This document shows, in pieces, positions 52,999-62,635 of a stretch of DNA of 64,000 bases. The notes under the pieces were generated by a model that was not told the DNA's origin, did not search any database, and saw nothing but the letters and a program-made list of their open reading frames with translations. Position numbers and translations under genes: made by a program. The stretch is from Nemertoderma westbladi. Lineage: Eukaryota > Xenacoelomorpha > Nemertodermatida > Nemertodermatidae. Location: positions 1 to 64,000 of the forward strand of contig JAUCBJ010002047.1 in the NCBI GenBank assembly GCA_032718475.1, written 5' to 3'. The stretch's first letter is position 1, and each line of letters starts with the position of its first letter.

Positions 52999-55900
52999 AT
53001 GGATAAACAATTGAAATGTCCATTTTGTCCTCTTCAAATTTCTAAACGAAATTATTTACGCCACCTAAGGTCACATTTTGAAGGTTATTCTTGTTTTAAG
53101 TGTCATGTTTTTACACCTACAGAAGAAATATGCAAACGACACGAAACAACTACGGGATGTAAAGAAATGAAGTTTTACGTGTATGAAAAAACTTGTCCTA
53201 CTTGTAATAAAGAGTATTTATATGATAATTATTTACGTCACGACTGTCACCAACGTTATTATCATGTTAGACCACGAGCGAACCAAAACAATACTGTCGC
53301 ATCTAGAAAAAGACTGAAATCTGGTCAAGGTCCATCAATTTTTAGCATCGAACGAGCTGCACACGATAACCGTTTAGAAATCTATGTTTACAATCTTCCG
53401 AATGATGAAGATTTTCCTGATATTCATTCATCGATACTAAAAATTCTGCCACACATCAAAACGTTATTATTAGGAAAACTTAGCGAAATGAATGTACTTA
53501 GACCCTGGCTAGGTGTGAATATACTCATGTATCGATCACATTTTTCAGAGGGAGATCAAGAAGAAGCTTTCTATTTTAGTTCTTCAGGTGGTGCAGTTAA
53601 TACCATAGATTCACATGAAAGTTTTGACACATGGTTTGAGTATGTACTAGAAAAATTAATGCAAAAAATAGCCATGTTTGACACTCGTGGCTCAGGGTGG
53701 CACGTTAAATCTTTATTAAGAGTGGAAATTAAAGTAGCTGAATCCAAGTGTAGGTCACTGGAATATAAAGGTCACGGTTATATGGAGTTACCTAAGACTC
53801 TATCAGTTAAAAAATGTGTTATAAATATACAAACGGCTGATAATGACTGTTTCAAATGGGCAATTATAGCCACAAAATTTAGTAGCAAAGTGAAAAACAA
53901 CAAAAACCGTACTTCATCGTACAAAAATTATATGAGTCATTTTATTTTTGACAACGGGAACAAAGATTATCCAACAGAATGGCTGCTTGCAATTAAACTT
54001 TTTGAAAAACAGAATTCAGCATATATAATTAATTTATTACTCTACGATAACAATCGAGTATCTATATTAAGACAGGCTCCATTTAGTAAAATCACTCCAG
54101 ATAAAGAGTTATTGAATATATTACTTGTAAAAAATAAGAATACAAGTAAACAATCACATTATGTTTGCATAACTAACTTGAATCGTTTGTTGAATACAAC
54201 AGGTAAGCATATTAGATGTAGGAAATTTTGTGAACGGTGTTTGTCGCATTTCTACAGCAAGGATGTTCTAGAACGTCACCGTCTTGCTTGTTATCGAGGA
54301 AAAAGTCAAGTTGAGAAGCTACCGTCTGAAAAAAGAACTCACATTAGCTTTATAAATTTAGACAGAACATTACCAGCATTGTTTGTAATATATTTTGACA
54401 TAGAATCTATTTTGGAGCCAGCCACCAACAGTAAATTTATTCAGAATCATATTCCATGCGCTGTAAGTTATTTAATTGTTCCTAGTAGTGAATTAATCAA
54501 TCCACCAAAATTTTATTTGAAGACCTTTACAAAAACAATCGACAACAACTGTATTCAAGACTTTTTAGACTCTGTATATAATGACATCACCCAATTATAT
54601 AAGTGGGCCGAAACCCATAAGCGAGAGAAGATTATACTTAACGATGTAGATAAGTTAAGTTTTTGGAAAGCTAAAACTTGCTTTTATTGCAATGTTTTAT
54701 TTAAGGATAAATCTGAGAAAAATAAACATCACTCACATATTACTGGTAACTATATAGCAGCCGCTTGTAACGCATGTAACCGCTCTTTATCGTTGAAACG
54801 ACACATGTATATACTCGCTGCACACAACTGCAATCTCTACGATTTGCATTTTCTTTTACAAGTTGGTTTTACCAACAATAAATATTCCGATTGGGATATA
54901 AAGGTGATCCCTAAAAATTCTGAAAGGTATATTTCACTAAGCATGCATATACCAGTGAAAGATGAAAAAACTAAGATCGAGCTACGTGTCTTAGACACAT
55001 ATCAATTTTTATCCTTTTCCCTAAGTACTTTAGTTGATTGTTCAACAAAGGATATAGACAGCGAGGATATAACATCAGTTCTACCAATTACTGAACAGCA
55101 AATGAAATATTTTTATCCAAATTTAAATAATGCAACAATTAAACGAAAAGGTATATTTCCCTACGAGTATCTGACAGATTTAAATAAATTCAATGATTCG
55201 AAATTACCATCAATAGACAAATTTTATAGTAAATTAACACAAAATACCTGTACTCCCGAGGAATATAGTTTTGCTAACGCATCATGGAGTCAGTTTGAGT
55301 GTACAAATCTCAAGGATTATCTTTTAGCATACTTAAAACTCGATGTTTGTCTCCTCGCTGATATATTTGAGAACTTTAGGAGAGTATGTAGACAAAACTA
55401 CGAATTAGAAGTAGTTTATTATTGCAGTATCGCAGCTTTCACTTATGATTGCGCCCTGAAATACAATAAATGTAAGTTAGCATTAATAAAAGATTACCAA
55501 ACATATAGAGATTTTGAAGCATCTATTAGAGGAGGGGTTTCATTCTGTCGAAAGCATTACATAGAATCAAATATACCAGATACTGATAATTATGATCCAA
55601 GCAAGGAAGAGTGTCATATTTTCAATATAGATTTTAATTCCTTGTATTCTGGTAATTTAAGTAAAAAGCTACCTGTTTCAGGGTTTGAACAAGTCAACGT
55701 TACATTTTTAGAGAATGCTGCTCCAGAAGAACTAATAAACTATTTGACAAATCTTGATACTGAAGGTGATATTGGGTTTTTCTTAATTTGCGATTTGAAA
55801 TATCCCAAAGATATTCATGATCGTACATTAGAACTACCCTTAGCTCCAGAACATTTAAGTATAAATGAGACAATGCTTTCACCATATATGAGGGAACAAT

Positions 55901-57012
55901 ATAATCATGTTTGTAAACAAAGAGGTACTAATAGCAATTATAAGATGTGTGCACCAAAACTTATGTTGACACAATTCGATAAGGAATTCTATCATGTAAA
56001 TTTAAAACTGTTAAAATTTTATATAAAACAAGGTATAATTGTTACTAAGCTCCATAAATTGTATTCTTTCCATCAAGACTTTGTATTTAAACCCTATATA
56101 GATTTTAATATTAATCAAAGGCGAGTAGCAAAAAGTTACATTGAAACAGCTGTTGCGAAGCTTCTAAATAATTCGTTATTTGGAAAAACGATAGAGAAGA
56201 TAAGGGACCGTTGCAACTTTCGTATCGCTAATAGTAAAGAGAAATGCGACCTATTGGTCAAACGTATAAATCACGAAAATTTCATGATTTATAACGATTC
56301 CTTATCGGGACATTTATTAGTAAAAGACTCTGTAACTCTCGATAAGCCGGTCTATGTAGGTAGTACTGTCTTGGACTTGGCTAAATTGGATATGTATCAG
56401 CTGTATTACGATAAATTGCTACCTATTGAGAAAGAATTAAACTGCCGAATTGAAATTGTAGCATCAGATACGGACTCTTTAATAGGTTGTTACTATAATA
56501 CATCGCAGAGTAATTTCTTAAAAGCCTTAATTAAAAATAATATTTTAGATACATCCAATTACCCCAAGGATCACCCTCTCTACAGCGATAAAAATAAATC
56601 CAGGCTCTATTACTGTAAAGATGAACTAGCCTCACGTGAAATTAAACAAGCAGTATTTTTAAGACCAAAGTTATATTCAATTTTAGAATTCAATGAAACA
56701 AATATACAACGGGCGAAAGGAATAACAAGAGCTGTCGTGGATAAAAATATTTGCCACGAAGATTATTTAAGAGCATATAAGGATAACTTAGAAATTTCCA
56801 AGGAAACGCACCAATTTCAGAGTCAATTACACAAAGTGTATACTGTAGCACGAGATAAGTTTGCTCTCAGCGCATTTGACGACAAACTTTATTGGGTTAA
56901 TAAAAATCATTCGCTTCCCTGGGGTCACTATCAAACAAAGGTTGAAAAACCCGTAAAAAAAAACAATATACCTATTTATCGGGAACCAAACAATGAACTA
57001 TCAGATAGTTAA
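52999..57012 (+). CDS. polB: Polinton protein-primed family B DNA polymerase
   Basis: A 1337-aa replicative DNA polymerase (DNA_pol_B_2 type). The N-terminus carries several C2H2/CCHC-like zinc motifs (LKCPFCPLQISKRNYLRHL, then CFKC, CPTC). Exonuclease: ExoI IYFDIES (about 464-470), ExoII AAHNCNLYDLHFL (about 607-619) and ExoIII YLLAYLKLDVCLL (about 774-786). Between ExoI and ExoII a C-C-H-C-C zinc site (CFYC ... HHSHITGNY ... CNACN) resembles endonuclease VII zinc modules seen in Polinton polymerases. Polymerase motifs: A DFNSLYSG (from 878), B LLNNSLFGKT (from 1055) and C SDTDSL (1156-1161), then RPKLYSI. All catalytic acids are present. The gene overlaps the next one by 20 bp. Intact. Confidence 0.92.
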   Translation: MDKQLKCPFCPLQISKRNYLRHLRSHFEGYSCFKCHVFTPTEEICKRHETTTGCKEMKFYVYEKTCPTCNKEYLYDNYLRHDCHQRYYHVRPRANQNNTVASRKRLKSGQGPSIFSIERAAHDNRLEIYVYNLPNDEDFPDIHSSILKILPHIKTLLLGKLSEMNVLRPWLGVNILMYRSHFSEGDQEEAFYFSSSGGAVNTIDSHESFDTWFEYVLEKLMQKIAMFDTRGSGWHVKSLLRVEIKVAESKCRSLEYKGHGYMELPKTLSVKKCVINIQTADNDCFKWAIIATKFSSKVKNNKNRTSSYKNYMSHFIFDNGNKDYPTEWLLAIKLFEKQNSAYIINLLLYDNNRVSILRQAPFSKITPDKELLNILLVKNKNTSKQSHYVCITNLNRLLNTTGKHIRCRKFCERCLSHFYSKDVLERHRLACYRGKSQVEKLPSEKRTHISFINLDRTLPALFVIYFDIESILEPATNSKFIQNHIPCAVSYLIVPSSELINPPKFYLKTFTKTIDNNCIQDFLDSVYNDITQLYKWAETHKREKIILNDVDKLSFWKAKTCFYCNVLFKDKSEKNKHHSHITGNYIAAACNACNRSLSLKRHMYILAAHNCNLYDLHFLLQVGFTNNKYSDWDIKVIPKNSERYISLSMHIPVKDEKTKIELRVLDTYQFLSFSLSTLVDCSTKDIDSEDITSVLPITEQQMKYFYPNLNNATIKRKGIFPYEYLTDLNKFNDSKLPSIDKFYSKLTQNTCTPEEYSFANASWSQFECTNLKDYLLAYLKLDVCLLADIFENFRRVCRQNYELEVVYYCSIAAFTYDCALKYNKCKLALIKDYQTYRDFEASIRGGVSFCRKHYIESNIPDTDNYDPSKEECHIFNIDFNSLYSGNLSKKLPVSGFEQVNVTFLENAAPEELINYLTNLDTEGDIGFFLICDLKYPKDIHDRTLELPLAPEHLSINETMLSPYMREQYNHVCKQRGTNSNYKMCAPKLMLTQFDKEFYHVNLKLLKFYIKQGIIVTKLHKLYSFHQDFVFKPYIDFNINQRRVAKSYIETAVAKLLNNSLFGKTIEKIRDRCNFRIANSKEKCDLLVKRINHENFMIYNDSLSGHLLVKDSVTLDKPVYVGSTVLDLAKLDMYQLYYDKLLPIEKELNCRIEIVASDTDSLIGCYYNTSQSNFLKALIKNNILDTSNYPKDHPLYSDKNKSRLYYCKDELASREIKQAVFLRPKLYSILEFNETNIQRAKGITRAVVDKNICHEDYLRAYKDNLEISKETHQFQSQLHKVYTVARDKFALSAFDDKLYWVNKNHSLPWGHYQTKVEKPVKKNNIPIYREPNNELSDS

Positions 57013-57451
57013 TAAGAATGTAAGTTGCCAGCAAGTGTCAGCGATTAATTTTAAAGAATTAAAAAATCAATTATCTGGTAAACACATACTCAAACCAAAT
57101 CAGTTTATATATAAGATATTTGGTGCCACATTATTAATATTTAAAAATGGTCGTATTACATTATTAGGCAGTAAGTATAATTTCCAAAAAGTAAAAAAGC
57201 ATATATTTGATAAAACTAGTATTAATTTGATTTTAAAATCTGTTAATTTATGTACTTATATTTTAAGTATTAAGTCTGTAGTCTATAGGTTATTGATAAA
57301 CAATACCGGGTTTTATGTTGTCTTTGATAATGTGCAACTTCAAGTTATATATGAACCTGAAATTTTTAATAATTGCAAAATAAGAATAAATAATACCGTA
57401 GTCATTTGCTGCTTTCATACTGGTAAATGTACTGGTAATGTGTTCACCTAG
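56993..57451 (+). CDS. Polinton gene: TATA-binding-protein-like small protein
   Basis: A 152-aa protein whose pattern follows TATA-binding protein through both halves. First half: IVNKNVSCQQVSAINFKEL, then KPNQFIYKI and LLIFKNGRITLLGSK (47-61). Second half: NNTGFYVVFDNV, YEPEIFNNCKIRI (120-132) and VVICCFHTGKCTGN (136-149). In TBP each repeat has an x-x-F-x-x-x-I-x-[RK]-[IL] strand followed by L-I-F-x-[SN]-G-[KR]-x-x-x-T-G, and the second has Y-E-P-E-x-F; the order and spacing here fit. It is shorter than TBP, ends before the last helix, and is diverged, so DNA binding is not assured. The ATG lies inside the polymerase gene (20-bp overlap, different frame), so the two are probably expressed together. 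A role in transcription of the element is inferred. Confidence 0.55.
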   Translation: MNYQIVNKNVSCQQVSAINFKELKNQLSGKHILKPNQFIYKIFGATLLIFKNGRITLLGSKYNFQKVKKHIFDKTSINLILKSVNLCTYILSIKSVVYRLLINNTGFYVVFDNVQLQVIYEPEIFNNCKIRINNTVVICCFHTGKCTGNVFT

Positions 57452-57639
57452 CAAATTTCACATTTATTACCCTATATTTAGTAAACTTGTTAATTATTTA
57501 TTAATGTTTGGTGTTGTGACTTTAGGTGTTGGTGATTAGAAGGTGAAAATTAAACATTATTATTTTTTCAATCAATCTATCGGTAGTTAGGGAAAACTAA
57601 CCTCGTTTGAATAAGTATGACTCTCATGGGCTGACTGCG

Positions 57640-57800
57640 TGCCAAGCCGCGTGGCTGGCTGGCTGACTGCATGACCGACCACGAGGCTGACTGCGTGCCG
57701 CGAGGCTGACTGCGTGCCGCGATGCTGACTGCGTGCCGCGAGGCTGACTGCGTGCCGTGAGGCTGACTGCGTGCCGCGAGGCTGACTGCGTGACTAGCTG
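57640..57800. repeat. Tandem repeat of ~19 bp (GAGGCTGACTGCGTGCCGC)
   Basis: About seven imperfect units in the gap between the convergent Polinton gene blocks. GC-rich, in contrast to the AT-rich genes around. Confidence 0.8.
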
Positions 57801-57856
57801 CGAGGGTGGCTGGGCGGCTGCGAGGTGGACCGCTTCCCAGCAGCGTGGCTGACTGC

Positions 57857-58480
57857 GCGCACATCCGATTGTAACTGGCTCACGATATTGTATGTAATGG
57901 TTTAGTTTGTTACTGCGGGTACTGTTACATTAATACTGTAGTAGCGGTACTGCGGTACAATGCTAATTAAAGGAAATCAACATGCTGTATCTGACTATAC
58001 TGTTACAACAACAACAACAACGACAGTACTGCAGTACTGTATTGTTTGGGTAGGTGATCTAATCCCTATATGTGAGAGCCACACGTGCCTTCTAGGTTAT
58101 GACAGCAGTATGCTAATCAAGGTTCGGGTAGACAGCAGTATCCTTATAGGTGAAAAAAAACAAATGCTATTGCATCAGATTACTGCTGTACTGATAAAGT
58201 GGATGACAGTTGTGGATAGGAGCTGCGAGGTTGACCGCATCCCCCGCAGTGTGGCTGACAGCGTACACATCTGATTGTAACTGGCTCACGATATTGTATA
58301 CATTAGCCTAGTTTGTTACTACGGGTACTGTTACATTAATACTGCGGTACCGGTACTGCGGTACAATGCTAATCAAAGGAAATCAGTATGCTGTATCTAA
58401 CTATGCTGTTACAACAACAACGACAGTACTGCAGTACTGTATTGTTTGGGTAGGTGATCTAATCCCTATATGTGAGACCC
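57857..58480. repeat. Duplicated ~220-bp segment in the convergent junction
   Basis: 57857-58078 and 58258-58478 share CGATTGTAACTGGCTCACGA-type start, TACTGCGGTACAATGCTAAT, ACAGTACTGCAGTACTGTAT and GGGTAGGTGATCTAATCCCT with few differences; the (CAA)n stretch differs in length. No gene is supported between 57452 and 58983. Confidence 0.75.
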
Positions 58481-58983
58481 CTGCATGTAATCCGGATCAT
58501 GACAGCAGTATGCTATTGCTTCAGATTACTGCTGTACTGATACCAGTAGACTGTGACTACAGTGTTGGAAGAGTAAAACACTACCGGTACTGATAAAGCG
58601 GATGACAATTGTGGTTAGGCCTATAATAAATTATTGAATTTATCAGTACCGGTACCAACAGGTTAACACTACATCCTATACAGTTTATGTTGCATTTCTG
58701 ACTAATATTACTAGTCAACTACTGTATGTGTTATTAGTTTGCGATGTATAGGATGTTTCGCAATACCAGTACATCTATATTAGAATGATATCGAGAATAC
58801 TTACTGTACATGTTACGTCTACGTCATATTGTTAAATGTGTATGGTTAACCTAGCGCAATTGACTCTTTTTAGAGAACTTGTTGTAAAAAAATTATATTT
58901 TATTATATTTTTATATTAACATCAAGATCATCACCAAAATAAAATTATATTATATCCCATCACATTACATGCTTAGAGTAAAC

Positions 58984-59580
58984 CTACAGTACATCTTCCA
59001 CCTCAGTTATTTCTTTCTGTTTATCATCATCAGTCGCAGTTAAACGCTTTCTCATGAAAAAGTGTAGCATCTCATACCCCCCAACGCGTTTTGCTGAGCA
59101 GTATCGCAGACAGTTATCCCTTATGTTTAAGTGGAACGCGCATTTATTTTCTACTGTAGTAAATCGGTCATGAAACCGACAAGGCATTAAATAATCGTGA
59201 TATTGCTTATATATTCCCAATTTCTCCACCGAATTTGGCGCGAGAACATCGAGTTGGGAAACTAATATTGCCTGCTTCAGCAACCCAAATACATGAATAT
59301 TTTTTTTATATTTTAAATGTCTCTTCATATATTTTTTAAAGTCATCTTGAGAAATGTCCCCGTAGTCCCAGGGCAAGTGAGAAGTCATATCCCGTAAATT
59401 GTTTACGTGGGCTGCATCTAAAGCTGATAACTTAATATTAGACGGGCCTTTAATTAAAAACGTCTTTACATTAGTTTTGGTGTAATTAGAATCGAATATA
59501 GCAAATTCTTTAAATACTACCGGATACTCTTTATTGTCTATCTTATAATATTGAAAATCAACAAAAATAATATTATCCAT
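58984..59580 (-). CDS. Polinton gene: RNase H/DnaQ-fold-like protein, function unknown
   Basis: A 198-aa protein, last gene of the minus-strand block. The start (MDNIIFVDFQYYKIDNKEYP) has a D-x-Q in the position of the D-x-E of DnaQ-type exonucleases. It is followed by VFKEFAIFD, LSALDAAHVNNLRDMTSHLP, a KNIHVFGLLKQAIL strand-helix and CRFHD. This layout, with a putative first strand, a K-E-[FL] strand and a later V-x-G/F-G-x-x-K strand, resembles small RNase H-fold proteins found near retroelements and Polintons in invertebrates. The catalytic glutamate looks replaced, so it may be inactive. The family assignment is tentative; the ORF itself is sound, intact and tightly placed next to the protease gene (35-bp gap). 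Confidence 0.5.
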   Translation of the reverse strand: MDNIIFVDFQYYKIDNKEYPVVFKEFAIFDSNYTKTNVKTFLIKGPSNIKLSALDAAHVNNLRDMTSHLPWDYGDISQDDFKKYMKRHLKYKKNIHVFGLLKQAILVSQLDVLAPNSVEKLGIYKQYHDYLMPCRFHDRFTTVENKCAFHLNIRDNCLRYCSAKRVGGYEMLHFFMRKRLTATDDDKQKEITEVEDVL

Positions 59581-59615
59581 TTTATCTGATAAACAAAAGC
59601 AAGCTAAATGATTAA

Positions 59616-60068
59616 TTACAACACATGTTGGTTTATTTTATAATAATTAACAAGCCATTTATATAATATTATTTCATTTATTTCCACATTATTTGTAAAC
59701 GCTCTCATTGGATAGATTGTGTGAATTCGATTTACCAAATAATAAAGACAGTATAGACCGCATGTGGTCCGCCTAGGGTCTTGAAATTGTTTGCGAGTAG
59801 TACGCCACCTTGCGGAATTTTTCTCAAGCCATTTTTCGATGCATCTGTTTGGATATTTTGGTCCAAACAAGTCAAATACTTCGGCCTCATTATCTCGTAT
59901 ATATATTGCGATCCAATGAATCCCGGGCAGATGCTCTTTATCGGTATTTACTATCAAGCCATAATCTTTCCGCTTATTATTATCTAATTTAGGTAATTTA
60001 TTAGCTGGAAACGCACCCAAATAGTGACCACCCACTGGAAACATATCAAGGTCCTCTGTAGATAACAT
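59616..60068 (-). CDS. Polinton adenain-type cysteine protease
   Basis: A 150-aa capsid-maturation protease of the adenain/Ulp1 (C5/C48) group. The catalytic set is in the right order: His51 in GIHWIAIY, Asp66 in AEVFDLFGP, Gln96 in KQFQDPRR and Cys103 in TTCGLYCLYYL. The start has GAFPANKLPKL and GLIVNTDKEHLPG, also typical of the family. It should cleave capsid or core precursors during virion assembly. It lies between the major capsid gene (18-bp gap) and the RNase H-like gene. Intact, usual length. Confidence 0.88.
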   Translation of the reverse strand: MLSTEDLDMFPVGGHYLGAFPANKLPKLDNNKRKDYGLIVNTDKEHLPGIHWIAIYIRDNEAEVFDLFGPKYPNRCIEKWLEKNSARWRTTRKQFQDPRRTTCGLYCLYYLVNRIHTIYPMRAFTNNVEINEIILYKWLVNYYKINQHVL

Positions 60069-60085
60069 ACTTAATCGATATGTAT

Positions 60086-61325
60086 TTATTTCCTGCTATT
60101 TAAACTTAATGATTGATCATAAATATTAAAAACGATTACATTTATGGTTTCAACCAACGGTTCAGCAAATCTTAATTTTAATTGGCCATTAGTATATATC
60201 GACGGTTGCGGATCTCTAACATAGCCGTCGGCGGTTAGGTCCCAGGATAGGATGGGGCAATTACCTAAGTAGGTTTCATGGTCTATATTATTACCTCCAT
60301 AACCGTTAATATATGTATTAATGTTCTTCATTAATTGAGTATACTCAAAAATATATGTTCCATCTGTAAAATTAGGCTCGTATATTACACCACCTACTGG
60401 AAGACCGTCTACAATCAGTTCCGCGCGTCTAAGGTTAAAATGTTCAAATTTCAAGGGATTGCTAATTAATTCTCCCGAATAAGCGTTATTTGTTATGAAG
60501 CCGATAATAACTAATTTGGGTTTTTTACCATCAAATATGTTTGTTTGGGTGTAATTTGTGGTTTGAGCGGGAATAGTAAATGTTGTCACCTCCTTTTTTT
60601 GGAATTGATATTCAATATCGTAACTCTCTAAACCTTTTAGGTGACTGCTTTCTATTACCGGATTAACCTCCATTCTAGGGATTGGGATCTTTATTTCATC
60701 TAATTCTAACCGAAGATTTGTCACAGCGTTTGCGTTTGGAGTGATTTTAAAAATAAACGAATTTGATACTTTTCTAAAATGCATTCTTAAATCATACCCG
60801 GGTTGTATTATTTTAGTTTCAGTATCAAAATCAATTGTCAATCCACTTACAAATTGCATTTGTTTACTAAAGGCATCGGCAATAGGATGCGCACCGGGAT
60901 CAATTTCATTTCCGTGCTCAGATAAAGGTTGATGAAAGCCACCCGCCCCCAGTAGCCCATTTTTATCCTCGTAAGTTGTAAATAATAAATTGGATAAGTA
61001 CGACTTGTAGAAATAATGGTTATTGCTATTTTCAACCTGCTTCTCATTAAGGTCTATTTTAATATCACTCCACATAGTTTCAGCGGGGTAATTCAGCATA
61101 TATATATGGGAGTTTTCAAGTCGTCTATCCCATCGTACAGTACATTTTGTAATTAATAACGCATCTTGCAGTTTCGTATAGAATTCATTGGATCTCGGTA
61201 CAAGGAACGTGACCTCCCTAGACTCACTTCTGAGATTAGATACGGGGTAAATTGTTTCATAATTCTTTAAATTCAGTCTGTATTGGCTGTGTAGAAAATA
61301 AATCTAATTCCTTAATAATTGACAT
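60086..61325 (-). pseudogene. Polinton major capsid protein (one frameshift)
   Basis: The major capsid protein of the double jelly-roll type. The ATG at 61325-61323 opens a short N-terminal frame (KELDLFSTQP). Within 61255-61272 the coding meaning moves to another frame, which continues through VTFLVPRSNEFYTKLQDA and into the long frame of 61099-60086. There, LTIDFDTETKIIQPGYDLRM, NPLKFEHFNLRRAELIVDG, NCPILSWDLTADG and LKLRFAEPLVETINVIVF are the usual C-terminal jelly-roll blocks of Polinton capsids. A single-base indel therefore separates the first about 20 codons from the rest. It may be real decay, a sequencing error in an A-rich run, or slippage. The gene begins 2 bp after the stop of the basic protein gene. 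Confidence 0.8.
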
Positions 61326-61327
61326 TA

Positions 61328-61891
61328 TTAAAAAATACTTTTTTCGCAGTGTTTCAGTTTGCCCTTTATTTTTTTATTTTTATTACTACGTCGATGATGT
61401 ATGTTCATAGACATTGGTCTAGCGGGTCGCTTTAAATCTCTATAAACTTTTTCTACAACTGACCTTGTTGACGGTTTCATTTTATTTAATGCTTTATTAA
61501 TAACCGTATTAGCCTGCTGATGTAAGACCCGCTTACCTTTTGGTATTACGTGTTGTCTCATAAATTTTGTGGTAAATGGTAAAGCTTTCTGTAAAACTTT
61601 TTTAGCTAATGGCTTACCAAATTTTTTCAATGTTGATAATGCGTCTGTAAATATACCTTCTCCGTGTTGATTTGCCCGCATACCTCTAGGATAACGCTGA
61701 AAACGACGTTGTTTTAAGTTTGGACCAAATGTGCCAATTTGTTGACCGTAAGGGTCAATATATGAACCACCTCGAAAAACAGGAACTTGCGTCGAACCTC
61801 TGGTACTTCTACCACCTTTAAAAACAGCAAGATTAGAGTCTGAACCACCATATTGAGGTTTACTGTATCTTTGAAATAAATCAGAATCCAT
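61328..61891 (-). CDS. Polinton basic minor capsid/core-like protein
   Basis: A 187-aa very basic, Gly-rich protein. Blocks: KPQYGGSDSNLAVFKGG, VPVFRGGSYIDPYGQQIGT, then QHGEGIFTDALSTLKKFGKP and LAKKVLQKALP, and a Lys/Arg-rich tail (HHRRSNKNKKIKGK). The VF-x-G ... Q-x-G-x-G pattern followed by an amphipathic helix with LKK-x-x-K-x-L-x-K-K-x-L is typical of the small pX/pVI-like protein encoded beside Polinton capsid genes; the role is probably DNA packaging or capsid interior. It is placed directly between the major capsid gene and the minor capsid gene at 61893, with 1-2 bp gaps. Intact. Confidence 0.7.
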   Translation of the reverse strand: MDSDLFQRYSKPQYGGSDSNLAVFKGGRSTRGSTQVPVFRGGSYIDPYGQQIGTFGPNLKQRRFQRYPRGMRANQHGEGIFTDALSTLKKFGKPLAKKVLQKALPFTTKFMRQHVIPKGKRVLHQQANTVINKALNKMKPSTRSVVEKVYRDLKRPARPMSMNIHHRRSNKNKKIKGKLKHCEKSIF

Positions 61892-61892
61892 T

Positions 61893-62618
61893 TTAATTTA
61901 TTCGTTTAAAGTGTAATGTAATAGATGTTGTCCCGTATTCAAAATTCAAATCTTTTCCTTCTTTGTCTGTTATTTCAATATGAATGTATGTTATCTTATA
62001 TGATTTTTTTACAGGGATATAATGAATTGTATCCTTGATGACAAATTCTTTATTTATTACGCTACCATATTTCACGTCATCAGGTATCGCAACACGACGA
62101 AGTAAAGCTAAACCAAAGTCATTAATATATTGATTTTCAATTATATTAGTAGTCACGTACATGTTCGACTTAGGTTCTGGAATAGAATTGGGTGGTTGAG
62201 GGCATAAAAATACCATCTGGTAAGCTTTTTCTCCATTTCCGATAACCTTTATTAAATAACCCTTTATATTATTTTTCGTCTTCAAAATAATTTTAAAATT
62301 TGGATTTAAATTCGCGCCGAGATTATTTTCAGTAATTCCAAAATAATAGGCTAATTGTTGACCTATAAATAACTCTCGCACAGTTTTCCCTAAAATAAAT
62401 TGCAACCTATTTTGCTGAGTATTTTCAACTATTTGTAATTTATCTTTCAACGCCCCCGTGTTAAAATAATCTATAATGTCATTGATACTGTAGAACAAAC
62501 CGGATGGAAGTGTATCCTCAAAATTTTTTTTTCCTTTTTTTAATAAAATAACATTCTCTACATTGTTATACATGGACGGCAACGTAGCTAAGTAAAATAT
62601 ACTTTTTATACCTACCAC
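61893..62618 (-). CDS. Polinton minor capsid-like protein B (paralogue of A)
   Basis: A 241-aa protein related to the next gene. The C-terminal block (HYIPVKKSYKITYIHIEITD, then GKDLNFEYGTTSITLHFKR) matches in pattern the end of gene A (YYPLLNKKLKTILITLRDGQ, ELINFSGGRTVITLKL). Both follow the Polinton minor capsid/penton-like pattern of a [FY]-x-P-[VL] strand, an I-x-I-x-x-x-D-x-x-G strand and an F-x-x-G-x-x-x-[IV]-x-L strand. In its first part SIFYLATLPSMYNN and QFILGKTVRELF correspond to N-terminal features of the family. The function is inferred as a capsid vertex or minor capsid part. Intact; 17-bp gap to gene A. Confidence 0.6.
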   Translation of the reverse strand: MVGIKSIFYLATLPSMYNNVENVILLKKGKKNFEDTLPSGLFYSINDIIDYFNTGALKDKLQIVENTQQNRLQFILGKTVRELFIGQQLAYYFGITENNLGANLNPNFKIILKTKNNIKGYLIKVIGNGEKAYQMVFLCPQPPNSIPEPKSNMYVTTNIIENQYINDFGLALLRRVAIPDDVKYGSVINKEFVIKDTIHYIPVKKSYKITYIHIEITDKEGKDLNFEYGTTSITLHFKRIN

Positions 62619-62635
62619 CCAGTTTTCGTTTGGGT

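Noticed and set aside
57577-57864. Minus-strand ORF with SQPHGTQSAS-type repeats
   Set aside because: Product of the 19-bp tandem repeat; no start context, no domain.
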